Shown piece by piece: positions 17,244-26,831 of a DNA stretch of 64,000 nt; within the stretch, counting starts at the first letter, position 1, and each line of letters begins with the position of its first letter. The stretch covers positions 558,001 through 622,000 of the forward strand of contig NZ_OZ201293.1 of assembly GCF_964332355.1 (NCBI RefSeq), written 5' to 3'. The DNA comes from Imbroritus primus. Its GTDB lineage: Bacteria; Pseudomonadota; Gammaproteobacteria; Burkholderiales; Burkholderiaceae. Both the position numbers and the translations under genes were made by a program. The notes under the pieces are model-generated. The model saw only the letters and a program-made list of their open reading frames with translations. It ran no database searches and was not told the DNA's origin.

Positions 17244-18614
17244 ATGTCCACGCTCTCCGCCCTGACCGCACTTTCTCCCATCGATGGCCGTTATGCCGCC
17301 AAAGCCGACGCGCTGCGCGACTGGCTGTCCGAAGCCGCTTTCATGAAACATCGCGTCAAGGTCGAGGTGCACTGGCTGATCGCCCTGTCGCAAGCCGGCC
17401 TCGCCGATGTCCCGGCATTCTCGGCGGCGTCCGAGCAGGCGTTGCTGCAGCTCGTGGAGCGCTTCAGCGAAGCGGATGCCGCGCGCATCAAGGAAATCGA
17501 GGCGGTCACCAACCATGATGTGAAGGCCGTCGAATACTGGCTCAAGGAACAGGTCAAGGGCAACGCCGAGCTGGAAGCCGCCAGCGAGTTCATCCATTTC
17601 GCCTGCACCTCGGAAGACATCAACAATACCTCGCACGGCATGATGCTCAAGGGCGCGCGTAGCGAAGTCGTGCTCCCAGCCCTGCGCAAGGTGCATGCAC
17701 GCCTGGTCGAGCTGGCCCACGCCAATGCTACCCAGCCGATGCTGTCGCGCACCCATGGCCAGCCGGCCAGCCCGACCACGCTGGGCAAGGAACTCGCCAA
17801 CGTGGCACAGCGCCTGGCGCGTGCCATGCAGCGCATCGAGGCTGTTGAACTGCTCGGCAAGATGAATGGCGCGGTCGGCAACTACAACGCGCACCTGTCG
17901 GCCTACCCCGACTTCGACTGGGAGGCGTTCTCGCGCCGCGTGGTGGAAGAGCGCCTGGGTCTCACGTTCAACCCGTACACCATCCAGATCGAGCCGCACG
18001 ACTACATGGCCGAGCTGTTCGATGCCGTGGCCCGCGCCAACACGATCCTGCTCGATCTGAACCGCGACATCTGGGGTTATATCTCGGTCGGTTACTTCAA
18101 GCAGAAGACCAAGGCCGGCGAAATCGGCTCGTCGACCATGCCGCACAAGGTCAACCCGATCGACTTCGAGAACTCCGAAGGCAACCTCGGGCTCGCCAAC
18201 GCTGTGTTGCGCCACCTCTCGGAAAAACTGCCGGTGTCGCGCTGGCAGCGTGACCTCACCGATTCCACCGTGCTGCGTAACATCGGCGTGGCGCTGGGTT
18301 ATGGCCTGCTGGCCTACGAGGCCTGCCTGCGCGGCCTGAACAAGCTGGAAACCAATGCCGAGCGCCTCAACGAAGACCTCGACAACTGCTGGGAGGTGCT
18401 GGCCGAACCGGTGCAAACCGTGATGCGGCGGTACGGCGTGCCCAACCCGTACGAGCAGCTCAAGGAACTGACGCGCGGCAAGGGCATTTCGCAGGATGGG
18501 CTGCGCGCCTTCATCGCCACGCTGGCGATTCCCGAGGTCGAAAAGGCCCGCCTGCTGGAAATGACGCCGGCCAGCTATATTGGCCGTGCGGTCGAACTGG
18601 CGCGCCGGGTGTAA
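17244..18614 (+). CDS. purB: Adenylosuccinate lyase
   Basis: PurB catalyses two steps in purine synthesis: SAICAR to AICAR plus fumarate, and adenylosuccinate to AMP plus fumarate. The 456-aa protein contains the fumarase/aspartase superfamily signature SSTMPHKVNPIDFENSE at about residues 295-311 and the catalytic-histidine segment RTHGQPASPTTLG around residue 170. Length matches the family. The ATG at 17244 is used; no better alternative is seen. The gene is single, followed by a hairpin terminator with a GNRA-type loop. Confidence 0.97.
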   Translation: MSTLSALTALSPIDGRYAAKADALRDWLSEAAFMKHRVKVEVHWLIALSQAGLADVPAFSAASEQALLQLVERFSEADAARIKEIEAVTNHDVKAVEYWLKEQVKGNAELEAASEFIHFACTSEDINNTSHGMMLKGARSEVVLPALRKVHARLVELAHANATQPMLSRTHGQPASPTTLGKELANVAQRLARAMQRIEAVELLGKMNGAVGNYNAHLSAYPDFDWEAFSRRVVEERLGLTFNPYTIQIEPHDYMAELFDAVARANTILLDLNRDIWGYISVGYFKQKTKAGEIGSSTMPHKVNPIDFENSEGNLGLANAVLRHLSEKLPVSRWQRDLTDSTVLRNIGVALGYGLLAYEACLRGLNKLETNAERLNEDLDNCWEVLAEPVQTVMRRYGVPNPYEQLKELTRGKGISQDGLRAFIATLAIPEVEKARLLEMTPASYIGRAVELARRV

Positions 18615-18663
18615 CGAACAACAGCACAACAGGTGCGTCTCGCTGGCGCATGCCGGTGTCTGG

Positions 18664-18692
18664 AGCCGCAACGGCAACGTTGCGGCTTTTTT
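18664..18692 (+). terminator. Intrinsic terminator after purB
   Basis: AGCCGCAACG and CGTTGCGGCT form a perfect 10-bp stem around a GCAA tetraloop, followed by TTTTTTC. It lies 50 bases after the purB stop. Confidence 0.9.
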
Positions 18693-18877
18693 CGTTGCGG
18701 GACGCTATCCGGATAGCGAGCCATTTCTCAACGCCCACAATGACGCAAACGCGGGCGAGGCGTGGATTACGGGTGTCCAACAGCATCACAAAATTTGAAC
18801 AAATCCGTGAACTTCACCTGTTCCGGGCAGCCCAACCGCAGGCAATAATCGCAACTGCACAATCAATGGAGTTCTCC

Positions 18878-19423
18878 ATGGCAGCAACCTCCGGCTATAC
18901 GCGTACCGCTATCGGTCTGCACTGGCTGATTGCCCTGCTGATCATCGGCGGCTTTGCGGTCGGCCTGTACATGACCAGCCTGGAAGGCCTGTCGCTGACC
19001 AAGCTGAAACTCTATTCATGGCACAAATGGATCGGCGTGACGGTCTTCCTGCTGGCGCTCCTGCGCGTCATCTGGCGGTTCGTTCATGGCGCGCCTTCCG
19101 TGGTGCCGGGCATGCCGGCCTGGCAGGCGCGTGCAGCGCATGCTGCCCACCTGCTGCTGTATGTACTGATTGTGGCTGTGCCGCTTACCGGCTTTCTCAT
19201 GAGTCAGGCTGCGGGTATCCCCGTAGTCTATTTCGGGCTCTGGGAGCTGCCCACCGTGGTGGCTTCCGACGAAGCACTCAAGGCGGGAATGCAGCAGGCC
19301 CATGTCATACTGAATTACCTGATGGCGGCGCTGGTAGCTGTCCATGCGCTGGCAGCATTCAAGCATCATTTCATCCATCGCGATGGCACGCTGGCGCGCA
19401 TGCTGCCTTTTATCAAATCGTAA
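18878..19423 (+). CDS. Cytochrome b561 family membrane protein
   Basis: Four-helix membrane di-heme b-type cytochrome of 181 aa, of the bacterial cytochrome b561 (CybB) family that oxidises quinol or feeds electrons to periplasmic partners. Candidate heme-ligand histidines are in GLHWLIALL, SWHKWIGV, HAAHLLLYV and the terminal KHHFIHRDG. The start MAATSGYTRTAIGLHW at 18878 is chosen because GGAG stands 6 bases before it; an ATG 12 bases earlier overlaps that site. Two yceI genes follow in the same direction, a combination (cybB-yceI) also known from E. coli. Confidence 0.9.
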   Translation: MAATSGYTRTAIGLHWLIALLIIGGFAVGLYMTSLEGLSLTKLKLYSWHKWIGVTVFLLALLRVIWRFVHGAPSVVPGMPAWQARAAHAAHLLLYVLIVAVPLTGFLMSQAAGIPVVYFGLWELPTVVASDEALKAGMQQAHVILNYLMAALVAVHALAAFKHHFIHRDGTLARMLPFIKS

Positions 19424-19538
19424 GCGATACGGACGACATGATGCAGGCACGGCTACCTGTACCGGATGCGACGGTCGCCATGCGCCGGTCTGCCTTGCTT
19501 CATGCCGCTCATCTTTCCAAGCACAGGAGTCATCCGCA

Positions 19539-20120
19539 ATGAAACGATTCTTCCATGGCCGTGCACTTGCTGTCAGCGCCGTGCTAGCGACTGCCGCCCT
19601 GGCGTCCCACCTGGCCGTGGCGCAGGTCGATGCTGCCAAGAGTTCCGTGACCGCCGTGGCGCGCCAGATCGGCGTGCCGATGGAGGGTAAGTTCAAGCGT
19701 TTCGACGCGACCGTCAATTTCAATACTGCCCAGCTGGCCAGCTCGCACGCCCGCGTGGAGATCGACATGGCCTCGTTCGAGATCGGTGACGCCGTTACGA
19801 CCAAGGAGCTGCGCGGCAAGGACTGGTTCGACACCGCCAAGTACCCCAAGGCCACATTCGTTTCCTCGAGCATCAAGCCGGCCGGCACAAACCGCTACGA
19901 GGTCGCCGGCAAACTGACCATCAAGGGCAAGACCGTGGATATGGTCGTGCCAGCCACATACCGCGCCGAAGGCGCCAGCCAGGTGTTCGAAGGCACGCTG
20001 CCGATCAAGCGCAATGCCTTCAATATCGGTGACGGCGAATGGAAGGACACGTCCGTCGTGGCCGATGAAGTCCAGATCAAGTTCCGGATCGTCACTGCGG
20101 GGACCGCAGCCAAGAAGTAA
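19539..20120 (+). CDS. YceI family periplasmic protein (copy 1)
   Basis: YceI lipocalin-like barrel protein of 193 aa. A typical signal peptide ends near ASHLAVAQ (about residue 29). Family features are the repeated Val/Lys-rich strands and the segment TTKELRGKDWFDTAKYPKA. YceI proteins bind long isoprenoid chains such as polyprenyl quinones in the periplasm. AGGAG lies 9 bases before the ATG at 19539. A second YceI copy starts 40 bases downstream, and cytochrome b561 is 115 bases upstream, so a three-gene unit is probable. Confidence 0.9.
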   Translation: MKRFFHGRALAVSAVLATAALASHLAVAQVDAAKSSVTAVARQIGVPMEGKFKRFDATVNFNTAQLASSHARVEIDMASFEIGDAVTTKELRGKDWFDTAKYPKATFVSSSIKPAGTNRYEVAGKLTIKGKTVDMVVPATYRAEGASQVFEGTLPIKRNAFNIGDGEWKDTSVVADEVQIKFRIVTAGTAAKK

Positions 20121-20160
20121 GGTCCCTGTTCCTCAACCCATGTATCCATCAGGAGAAAAG

Positions 20161-20748
20161 ATGAAATTGCGTTCCGCCGTGGTTGCCACCGCCGCCGCCG
20201 TTGCCGCCCTGACCGCTGGCATCGCCTTTGCCGCTCCGGTCACCTATAACCTCGATCCGAGCCACACCTACCCGAGCTTCGAAGCCGATCATATGGGCAT
20301 CTCGAAGTGGCGCGGCAAGTTCACCAAGACATCGGGCACGGTCAAGCTGGACCGCGCGGCCAAGAGCGGCAGCATCGACGTGAAGATCGATGCGGCTTCC
20401 ATCGACTTCGGCCACGCCAAGATGACGCAGCACGCCAAGTCGCCGGATATGTTCGATGTCGAGGCTTATCCCGATATCACCTACAAGGGCAAGTTCACCA
20501 AGTTCAATGGCGATGTGCCGACGGAAGCTGAAGGCGAGCTGTCGCTGCATGGCGTGACCAAGCCGGTTAAGCTCGAGATTCGCGAATTCAAGTGCATCCA
20601 GCACCCGATGCTCAAGCGTGAAGCTTGCGGCGCGGACGTGTACGGTACCTTCAATCGCGCCGATTTCGGCATCGATTACGGCGTGAAGATGGGCTTCAAA
20701 CCGGAGGTCAAGCTGGCCATTCAGGTGGAAGGCGTCAAAGCCGACTGA
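20161..20748 (+). CDS. YceI family periplasmic protein (copy 2)
   Basis: Second YceI-family protein, 195 aa, with a signal peptide ending AGIAFAAP (about residue 21-24). It contains the family patterns NLDPSHTYPSFEADHMG, MTQHAKSPDMFDVEAYP and LHGVTKPVKLEI. It is clearly diverged from the copy just upstream, which lacks the central SHT-type motif, so the two probably bind different ligands or act at different steps. AGGAGAAAAG precedes the ATG. A bidirectional terminator follows. Confidence 0.92.
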   Translation: MKLRSAVVATAAAVAALTAGIAFAAPVTYNLDPSHTYPSFEADHMGISKWRGKFTKTSGTVKLDRAAKSGSIDVKIDAASIDFGHAKMTQHAKSPDMFDVEAYPDITYKGKFTKFNGDVPTEAEGELSLHGVTKPVKLEIREFKCIQHPMLKREACGADVYGTFNRADFGIDYGVKMGFKPEVKLAIQVEGVKAD

Positions 20749-20792
20749 TGACCGTGATGGCAGATCCGGGCCAACCGGTTCAGCCGCCAAAG

Positions 20793-20824
20793 AAAAAGCC
20801 CGTCCTTGTGGACGGGCTTTTTTT
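20793..20824 (+). terminator. Bidirectional terminator between yceI and secF
   Basis: AAAAAGCCCGTCC and GGACGGGCTTTTT pair perfectly around a TTGT loop, with A-run and T-run on the two sides. The convergent yceI and secF transcripts both end here. Confidence 0.9.
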
Positions 20825-20843
20825 GTGCCGGACGCTGCAGTAC

Positions 20844-21815
20844 TCAGACCTGTGCGCCGTAGTTCGGGTCTTCCTGGCCCGAGTCGTCCTTGCGCGGATC
20901 GGCCTTGACCAGGTCCTCGCGCTTCACGCCCAGCCACATGCAGATCGCAGCCGCCACGAACACCGACGAGTAGATGCCGAACAGGATGCCGATCGTCAGC
21001 GCCAGCGAGAAGTAGTGCAGCGTCGCGCCGCCGAAGATCAGCATGGAGACCACCATCATCTCGGTCGAGCCGTGCGTGATGATGGTGCGCGAGATCGTTC
21101 CGGTGATGGCGGAGTTGATTACTTCCTCGGTCGATAGCTTGCGGTACTTGCGGAAATTTTCACGGATCCGGTCGAAGATCACCACCGACTCGTTCACCGA
21201 ATATCCCAGTACTGCGAGCACGGCGGCCAGTACCGACAGCGAGAATTCCCACTGGAAGAAGGCAAAGAACCCCATGATGATAATGACATCATGCAGGTTG
21301 GCAATGATGCCTGCCACGGCGAACTTCCATTCGAAGCGGAACGCCAGGTAGACCATGATGCCGACGATCACGAACAGCAATGCCATCAGGCCATCGGTTG
21401 CGAGTTCCTTGCCGACCTGTGGGCCGACGAACTCGACGCGCTTGAGTTCGACCGTGGCATCACCAGCCTTCAGTGCGGACATGACCTGTTCGCTCTGCTT
21501 GGCGGTCGACACTACTTCGCCGGTGGCGGTTTTCTGCAGCGGCAGGCGGATCATGACGTCCCGCGAGGTACCGAAATTCTGTACCTGCACGTCGGTATAC
21601 CCCAATGAGGACACCGTGCCGCGCACCTTGTCGAGCTCGGCTGGCTGGCTGTAGGTCACTTCCATCACCGTACCGCCGGTGAACTCGATCGACAGGTGCA
21701 GGCCTTTGTGCCAGATAAAGAACACCGCAGCAAAGAACGTGGCGAACGAGATCACATTGAAGATCAGCGCATGCCGCATGAAGGGGATGGTGCGCCGGAT
21801 TCGGAAAAATTCCAT
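20844..21815 (-). CDS. secF: Protein translocase subunit SecF
   Basis: SecF (323 aa) pairs with SecD to pull translocating proteins across the inner membrane using the proton gradient. The first helix is followed by the SecF signature SIEFTGGTVMEV. Five more helices at the C-terminal half include the conserved VNESVVIFDRIREN and the final ATAI-type loop. It is encoded 84 bases after secD, within yajC-secD-secF. It ends at a shared terminator with the convergent yceI gene. Confidence 0.97.
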   Translation of the reverse strand: MEFFRIRRTIPFMRHALIFNVISFATFFAAVFFIWHKGLHLSIEFTGGTVMEVTYSQPAELDKVRGTVSSLGYTDVQVQNFGTSRDVMIRLPLQKTATGEVVSTAKQSEQVMSALKAGDATVELKRVEFVGPQVGKELATDGLMALLFVIVGIMVYLAFRFEWKFAVAGIIANLHDVIIIMGFFAFFQWEFSLSVLAAVLAVLGYSVNESVVIFDRIRENFRKYRKLSTEEVINSAITGTISRTIITHGSTEMMVVSMLIFGGATLHYFSLALTIGILFGIYSSVFVAAAICMWLGVKREDLVKADPRKDDSGQEDPNYGAQV

Positions 21816-21899
21816 GTGTTGCCCTTGGTTACCGGTTGCGGCGGGCTGCGTATCGCAATGCGTATTGCTGCAGCCAGCCAGTCGTCAGTGTGTCGATGC

Positions 21900-23774
21900 T
21901 TACTTGGTGGCGGTGTCTGGATCTGGCTTCCACACCGTGCCGATCGAAATCGACTGCAGGCGCTTCTTGCGGCCGTACCACAGGTTCACCAAGCCGCGCG
22001 CGAAGAACACGGCGGAGAACATCGACGTCAGGATCCCCAGGCAATGGACCACGGCAAAGCCACGTACCGGGCCCGAGCCGAATGCCAGCAGTGCCAGGCC
22101 GGCAATCAGCGTGGTCACGTTGGAGTCCAGAATCGTCGCCCAGGCGCGTTCGAAACCGTGCGTAATGGCAGCCTGTGGCGAAGCGCCGCCACGCAGTTCT
22201 TCACGGATCCGCTCGTTGACCAGCACGTTCGCATCGATGGCCATGCCCAGCACCAGCGCAATGGCGGCAATGCCCGGCAGGGTCAGCGTGGCCTGCAGCA
22301 TGGACAGGATGGCGATCAGCATCAGCAGGTTGAACGCCAGCGCCAGCACCGAGAAAATGCCGAACAGCATGTAGTAGAGGATCATGAAGATGGCGATCGC
22401 GGCAAAGCCGTACAGCACCGAATCAAAACCCTTCTGGATATTGTCCGCACCCAGCGACGGGCCGATCGTGCGTTCCTCGATGATTTCCATCGGTGCGGCC
22501 AGCGAGCCGGCGCGCAGCAGCAGGGCCAGGTCATTGGCCTCGGTGGTGCTGTAGTTGCCGGTGATCTGGAAGCTGGTGCCCAGTTCCGACTGGATCGTCG
22601 CCACCGTCAGTACCTCGCCCTTGCCCTTCTCGAACAGCACGATGCCCATCGGCTTGCCGATATTCTCGCGCGACACGTCGCGCAGCACGCGGCCGCCCTG
22701 GCTGTCGAGCTTGATGTTCACGGAAGGACGCTGGTTCTGGTCGAAACCGGCCGAGGCGCTTTCGATGCGGTCGCCGGTGAAGATCACCTGCTTCTTCAGG
22801 ATCACCGGGGCGCCATTGCCATGCAGGAACAGTTCGCTACCCAGCGGCACCGGGTCGCCCTCGCGCGGCACGCGCGGCGCGTCCGGATCGGCGAGGCGGG
22901 CTTCCAGCGTGGCGGTACGGCCGATGATGTCCTTGGCCTTGGCGGTGTCCTGCACGCCCGGCAACTGCACCACGATACGGTCGGCGCCTTGCTGCTGGAT
23001 CACCGGCTCGGCCACGCCGAGTTCGTTCACGCGGTTGTGCAGCGTGGTGATGTTCTGCTTGACTGCCGTGTCCTGGACCTCGCGGCGCGCCGCATCGGTA
23101 AAGGTGCCGGTCAGTATGGTCATGCCATCCGCCGTGCTGCTCTGGAACGCCAGTTCGCGCAGCTGGTTGGCGAGGATGCTGCGAGCCTTGCTGGCATCGT
23201 CGGCGGATTCGAAGCGGATCGTCACGCCCTGGCTGTTGCGTTCGATGCCGTTGTGGCGCAGGCGCGCATCGCGCAGCAGGGTACGGGCGTCGCCGGCCAG
23301 GCCTTCAAGCTTCTTGTCGACCGCGCCTTTCATGTCAACCTGCAGCAGGAAGTGCACGCCACCGCGCAGGTCCAGGCCAAGGTACATCGGCAGCGCATGC
23401 AGCGATGTGAGCCAGCGCGGCGATCCGGACAGCAGGTTGAGTGCGACGATGTACGTGGGATCGGCGGCATCCGGATTGAGCGCGCGGCTCAGTGCATCCT
23501 TGGCACGCAGTTGCTCGTCGGTGGTACGAAAACGCGCTTTGACGCTGCCGGTGGGCCCGACCATGTCAAAGAACAGCCCATCAGGCCGGAGTTGCGCCGC
23601 ATCCAGGATGTCTTCGACACGCTGTTGCATGCTGGCGTCGATCTTGACAGTGGCCTTGGCCGACGAGACCTGCACGGCAGGCGCTTCGCCGAAGAAATTC
23701 GGCAGGGTGTAGATCAGCCCGATGGCGAGCGCCACCAGAATGACGAGGTATTTCCAGAGCGGATAACGGTTCAT
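21900..23774 (-). CDS. secD: Protein translocase subunit SecD
   Basis: SecD (624 aa) has one N-terminal helix (MNRYPLWKYLVILVALAIG), a large periplasmic region, and five C-terminal helices with GMAIDANVLVNERIREEL. The periplasmic P1 domain carries the LGLDLRGGVHFLLQVD motif. It works with SecF at the SecYEG channel. The ATG at 23774 is chosen because homology begins there; the frame is open 27 codons further up. It lies between yajC and secF as in most bacteria. A long open frame on the opposite strand here is an artefact. Confidence 0.97.
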   Translation of the reverse strand: MNRYPLWKYLVILVALAIGLIYTLPNFFGEAPAVQVSSAKATVKIDASMQQRVEDILDAAQLRPDGLFFDMVGPTGSVKARFRTTDEQLRAKDALSRALNPDAADPTYIVALNLLSGSPRWLTSLHALPMYLGLDLRGGVHFLLQVDMKGAVDKKLEGLAGDARTLLRDARLRHNGIERNSQGVTIRFESADDASKARSILANQLRELAFQSSTADGMTILTGTFTDAARREVQDTAVKQNITTLHNRVNELGVAEPVIQQQGADRIVVQLPGVQDTAKAKDIIGRTATLEARLADPDAPRVPREGDPVPLGSELFLHGNGAPVILKKQVIFTGDRIESASAGFDQNQRPSVNIKLDSQGGRVLRDVSRENIGKPMGIVLFEKGKGEVLTVATIQSELGTSFQITGNYSTTEANDLALLLRAGSLAAPMEIIEERTIGPSLGADNIQKGFDSVLYGFAAIAIFMILYYMLFGIFSVLALAFNLLMLIAILSMLQATLTLPGIAAIALVLGMAIDANVLVNERIREELRGGASPQAAITHGFERAWATILDSNVTTLIAGLALLAFGSGPVRGFAVVHCLGILTSMFSAVFFARGLVNLWYGRKKRLQSISIGTVWKPDPDTATK

Positions 23775-23912
23775 CTTCGACCAGGCGTTCAGGTGCGTCG
23801 CGGGTTCCCGCACGGGAACCGGATACAACCGGTTGGCAAGACGCTGCCGCGCCACATGGCGGATACAGCGTTTGCGGGGCGTCCCCGCCGCGCGGGCGGG
23901 AACATCACATCA

Positions 23913-24239
23913 TCAGATGCTCTTGAGCGTGCCCTTGGGCAGCACGTTGACCACCGCGTTCTTCTGCATGCTCACTTCGATGCCATCGGCGAGTTCGACA
24001 GACACGTACTGGTCGCCCACCTTGGTGACACGGCCCAGCAGGCCGCCAGCGGTAATCACTTCATCGCCCTTGGCCAGGGCTTCCAGCATGGCCTTGGTTT
24101 CCTTCTGGCGCTTCATCTGCGGACGGATCATGATGAACCACAGCACCACGAACATCAGGATGATGGGGAGAAAACTCATCAGGCCAGCGGCACCACCCGC
24201 ACCCCCGGCGGATTGCGCAAAAGCGTTGGAAATCAGCAC
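23913..24239 (-). CDS. yajC: Sec translocon accessory subunit YajC
   Basis: Small membrane protein of 108 aa that associates with SecDF. It has one membrane helix (PIILMFVVLWFIMIRPQ) followed by the conserved KGDEVITAGGLLGRV in a cytoplasmic domain. Gly/Ala-rich residues precede the helix. GGAGAAG stands close before the ATG. It is the first gene of yajC-secD-secF and follows tgt. Confidence 0.95.
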   Translation of the reverse strand: MLISNAFAQSAGGAGGAAGLMSFLPIILMFVVLWFIMIRPQMKRQKETKAMLEALAKGDEVITAGGLLGRVTKVGDQYVSVELADGIEVSMQKNAVVNVLPKGTLKSI

Positions 24240-24373
24240 GTTACTTCTCCATTTGGTTTAATTCGTGAATCGGGCATTCTACCATCGTGAAATGCCTGTC
24301 AAGCCAATGTTTGGCCGGCAGGATCCAGCGTTTGAGCGGTTGAGGCTGCTGGTGTTCCCGCCGGTTGTCTCCT

Positions 24374-25513
24374 TTACTGCGCCCCACGCCCCCGATCCGC
24401 ATGAAACCGCGCCACAAACGCGCTGAACTGTCCCGCGTCGATGGCATCGCGCATCTCGCGCATCAGTTCCAGGTAGTAGGACAAGTTGTGGATCGTGTTC
24501 AGCCGCGCGCCGAGGATCTCGCCGACGCGGTGCAGATGGTGCAGGTAGGCGCGCGAGAAGTTGCGGCAGGTGTAGCAGCCGCAGCTTTCGTCGAGCGGGC
24601 GCGGGTCGTTCTTATGGGCGGCGTTCTTGATCTTGATGTCGCCGTAGCGCGTGAACAGCCAGCCGTTGCGCGCATTGCGCGTGGGCATCACGCAGTCGAA
24701 CATGTCCACGCCTGAGGCGACGCCGGCCACCAGGTCTTCGGGCGTGCCGACGCCCATCAGGTAGTGCGGTTTGTCGGCCGGCAGCTTGGGGCCGATGTGT
24801 TCGAGCACGCGCAGCATGTCTTCCTTGGGCTCGCCCACCGACAGGCCGCCGATGGCGTAGCCGTGGAAGCCGCCGTCGCCGGTGGCTTGCAGGCCGGCGA
24901 GCGATTCCTCGCGCAGGTCTTCGAACATGCCGCCCTGGACGATGCCGAACAGGGCATTGGGGTTTTCGCCGCGGTCGAATTCGTCACGCGAGCGCTTGCC
25001 CCAGCGCAGGCTCATGCGCATCGACTTGGCCGCTTCGTCGCGCGTGGCCGGGCGGCCGTCGATCTCGTACGGCGTGCATTCGTCGAACTGCATGACGATG
25101 TCGCTGTTGAGCGTGCGCTGGATCTGCATCGAGATCTCGGGCGACAGGAACAGTTTGTCGCCATTGACGGGCGAGGCGAAGGTCACGCCATCCTCGGTAA
25201 TCTTGCGCAGGTCGCCCAGCGAAAATACCTGGAAACCGCCGGAGTCGGTGAGGATGGGTTTGTCCCAGCCGATGAAGCCGTGCAGGCCTTCGTGCGTGGC
25301 CACCACTTCCAGGCCGGGCCGCAGCCACAGGTGAAAGGTGTTGCCGAGGATGATCTGCGCGCCGATTTCGTTGAGTTCGAGCGGCGACATGGCCTTGACC
25401 GAGCCATAGGTGCCCACCGGCATGAAGATGGGCGTTTCGACCACGCCGTGGTTCAGCGTAAGGCGGCCGCGGCGCGCGTGGCCGTCGGTCTTGAGCAATT
25501 CGTATTTCAGCAT
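24374..25513 (-). CDS. tgt: Queuine tRNA-ribosyltransferase
   Basis: Tgt exchanges guanine 34 for preQ1 in tRNAs with GUN anticodons. The 379-aa protein contains the catalytic region TDSGGFQVFSLGDLRK, the substrate-binding GGLSVGEPKEDM and VMPTRNARNGWLFT with the nucleophilic aspartate in FDCVMPTR. The zinc site is CGCYTCRNFSRAYLHHL. It overlaps queA by 7 bases, and queA acts on its product, so the pair is coupled. Confidence 0.97.
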   Translation of the reverse strand: MLKYELLKTDGHARRGRLTLNHGVVETPIFMPVGTYGSVKAMSPLELNEIGAQIILGNTFHLWLRPGLEVVATHEGLHGFIGWDKPILTDSGGFQVFSLGDLRKITEDGVTFASPVNGDKLFLSPEISMQIQRTLNSDIVMQFDECTPYEIDGRPATRDEAAKSMRMSLRWGKRSRDEFDRGENPNALFGIVQGGMFEDLREESLAGLQATGDGGFHGYAIGGLSVGEPKEDMLRVLEHIGPKLPADKPHYLMGVGTPEDLVAGVASGVDMFDCVMPTRNARNGWLFTRYGDIKIKNAAHKNDPRPLDESCGCYTCRNFSRAYLHHLHRVGEILGARLNTIHNLSYYLELMREMRDAIDAGQFSAFVARFHADRGRGAQ

Positions 25514-26619
25514 GGCTGTCCCGGGGCAGGTTCAGGGTCGCGGCGCGTCAGGAACATCGCATCGCCGTAGCTGAAGAAGCGGTAGCGTTGTGCGATGGCA
25601 TGACGGTAGGCCCGGCGGATCGGTTCCATGCCGGCGAGGGCGGAAACCAGCATCAGCAGGGTCGATTTGGGCAGGTGGAAATTGGTGATGAGCGCATCGA
25701 TTACGCGGAAGCGGTAGCCCGGTGTGATGAAGATGTCGGTGTCGCCGCTGCCGGCGCGCACCGTGCCATCCGGCTCGGCCGCCGATTCGAGCGCACGCAG
25801 CGCCGTGGTGCCGACGGCGATGACGCGCCCGCCGGCCGCGCGCGTGGTCGCGATCTGGGCTGCCAGTTCCGGCGCAATGTTGTACCACTCGCTGTGCATG
25901 CGATGCTCGGCGACGTTTTCCACGCGCACCGGCTGGAACGTGCCAGCGCCCACGTGCAGGGTCAGGAACGCGCGCTGCACGCCCTTGGCGTCGAGCGCCG
26001 CAAATAGTTCGTCGTTGAAGTGCAGGCCGGCCGTGGGGGCGGCCACGGCGCCTGGATTCCGCGCATACACGGTCTGGTAGCGCGTTTCGTCCACGCTGTC
26101 GGGATCGTGCTCGATATACGGCGGCAGCGGCAGCCGGCCATGGCGTTCGATCAGGTCGAGGCAGGGTTCGGGAAAGCGCAGGGTGAAGAACGGCTCAGCG
26201 CGCGGCCCCACGGTCACGTCGAACGCATCGGCAAGGCGCAGTGTGCTGCCCTCGCGCGGCGACTTGCTGGCGCGAATCTGGGCCAGCACCGTGTGCGTAT
26301 CCAGCACGCGCTCCACCAGCACCTCGACCTGGCCGCCGCTGGCCTTCTGCCCGAAAAAGCGTGCCTTGAGCACGCGCGTGTCGTTGAACACCAGCAGGTC
26401 GCCGGCACGCAGCAGGCCGACGATGTCGCGAAACTGGCGGTCATGCAGGCGCACGCCGGCCTCGGCCGTGGCGTCATTGCCTGCCACGTCTTCCACCACC
26501 AGCAGACGGCTGGCGGCGCGATCGGGCAGGGCGCTCTGGGCGATCAGCTCGGGCGGCAGATCGAAGTCGAAATCGGAGAGCAGCAACGGAAATTCCGGAA
26601 AATGGTCTGAACCCGCCAT
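25507..26619 (-). CDS. queA: S-adenosylmethionine:tRNA ribosyltransferase-isomerase
   Basis: QueA moves the ribosyl part of SAM onto preQ1 in tRNA to make epoxyqueuosine. The 370-aa protein shows the family core SDFDFDLPPELIAQ near the N-terminus, GDLLVFNDTRVLKARFFG, PTAGLHFNDELFAAL and the terminal YGDAMFL. The ATG at 26619 gives a slightly long N-terminus; a TTG eleven codons inside could be the true start. It is the first gene of queA-tgt, divergent from recG. Confidence 0.95.
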   Translation of the reverse strand: MAGSDHFPEFPLLLSDFDFDLPPELIAQSALPDRAASRLLVVEDVAGNDATAEAGVRLHDRQFRDIVGLLRAGDLLVFNDTRVLKARFFGQKASGGQVEVLVERVLDTHTVLAQIRASKSPREGSTLRLADAFDVTVGPRAEPFFTLRFPEPCLDLIERHGRLPLPPYIEHDPDSVDETRYQTVYARNPGAVAAPTAGLHFNDELFAALDAKGVQRAFLTLHVGAGTFQPVRVENVAEHRMHSEWYNIAPELAAQIATTRAAGGRVIAVGTTALRALESAAEPDGTVRAGSGDTDIFITPGYRFRVIDALITNFHLPKSTLLMLVSALAGMEPIRRAYRHAIAQRYRFFSYGDAMFLTRRDPEPAPGQPC

Positions 26620-26831
26620 TGTAAACGGCCCGGCGGGGCAACGTTATAATGCGCCGTCGTGCCTCCGGGCTATCCTGCAGCACCGCGCGCCATGCGCCGT
26701 GCATGCCTTAAGCAGGGTCTGGCGGCGTGTGCATGGCCCCGTCAGCGCCTCGTGGCGCCGCTCTGCTCCGGTCGAGCGGTATCCCGGCAATGTGCCGACG
26801 GCCTCTGTGCTGTTTGCTCACTCATTCCGGC

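Noticed and set aside
21696..24290. An 864-codon open frame opposite secD
   Set aside because: Composition is dominated by His, Gln, Arg and Gly, typical of an antisense frame. secD, secF and yajC on the minus strand are certain.
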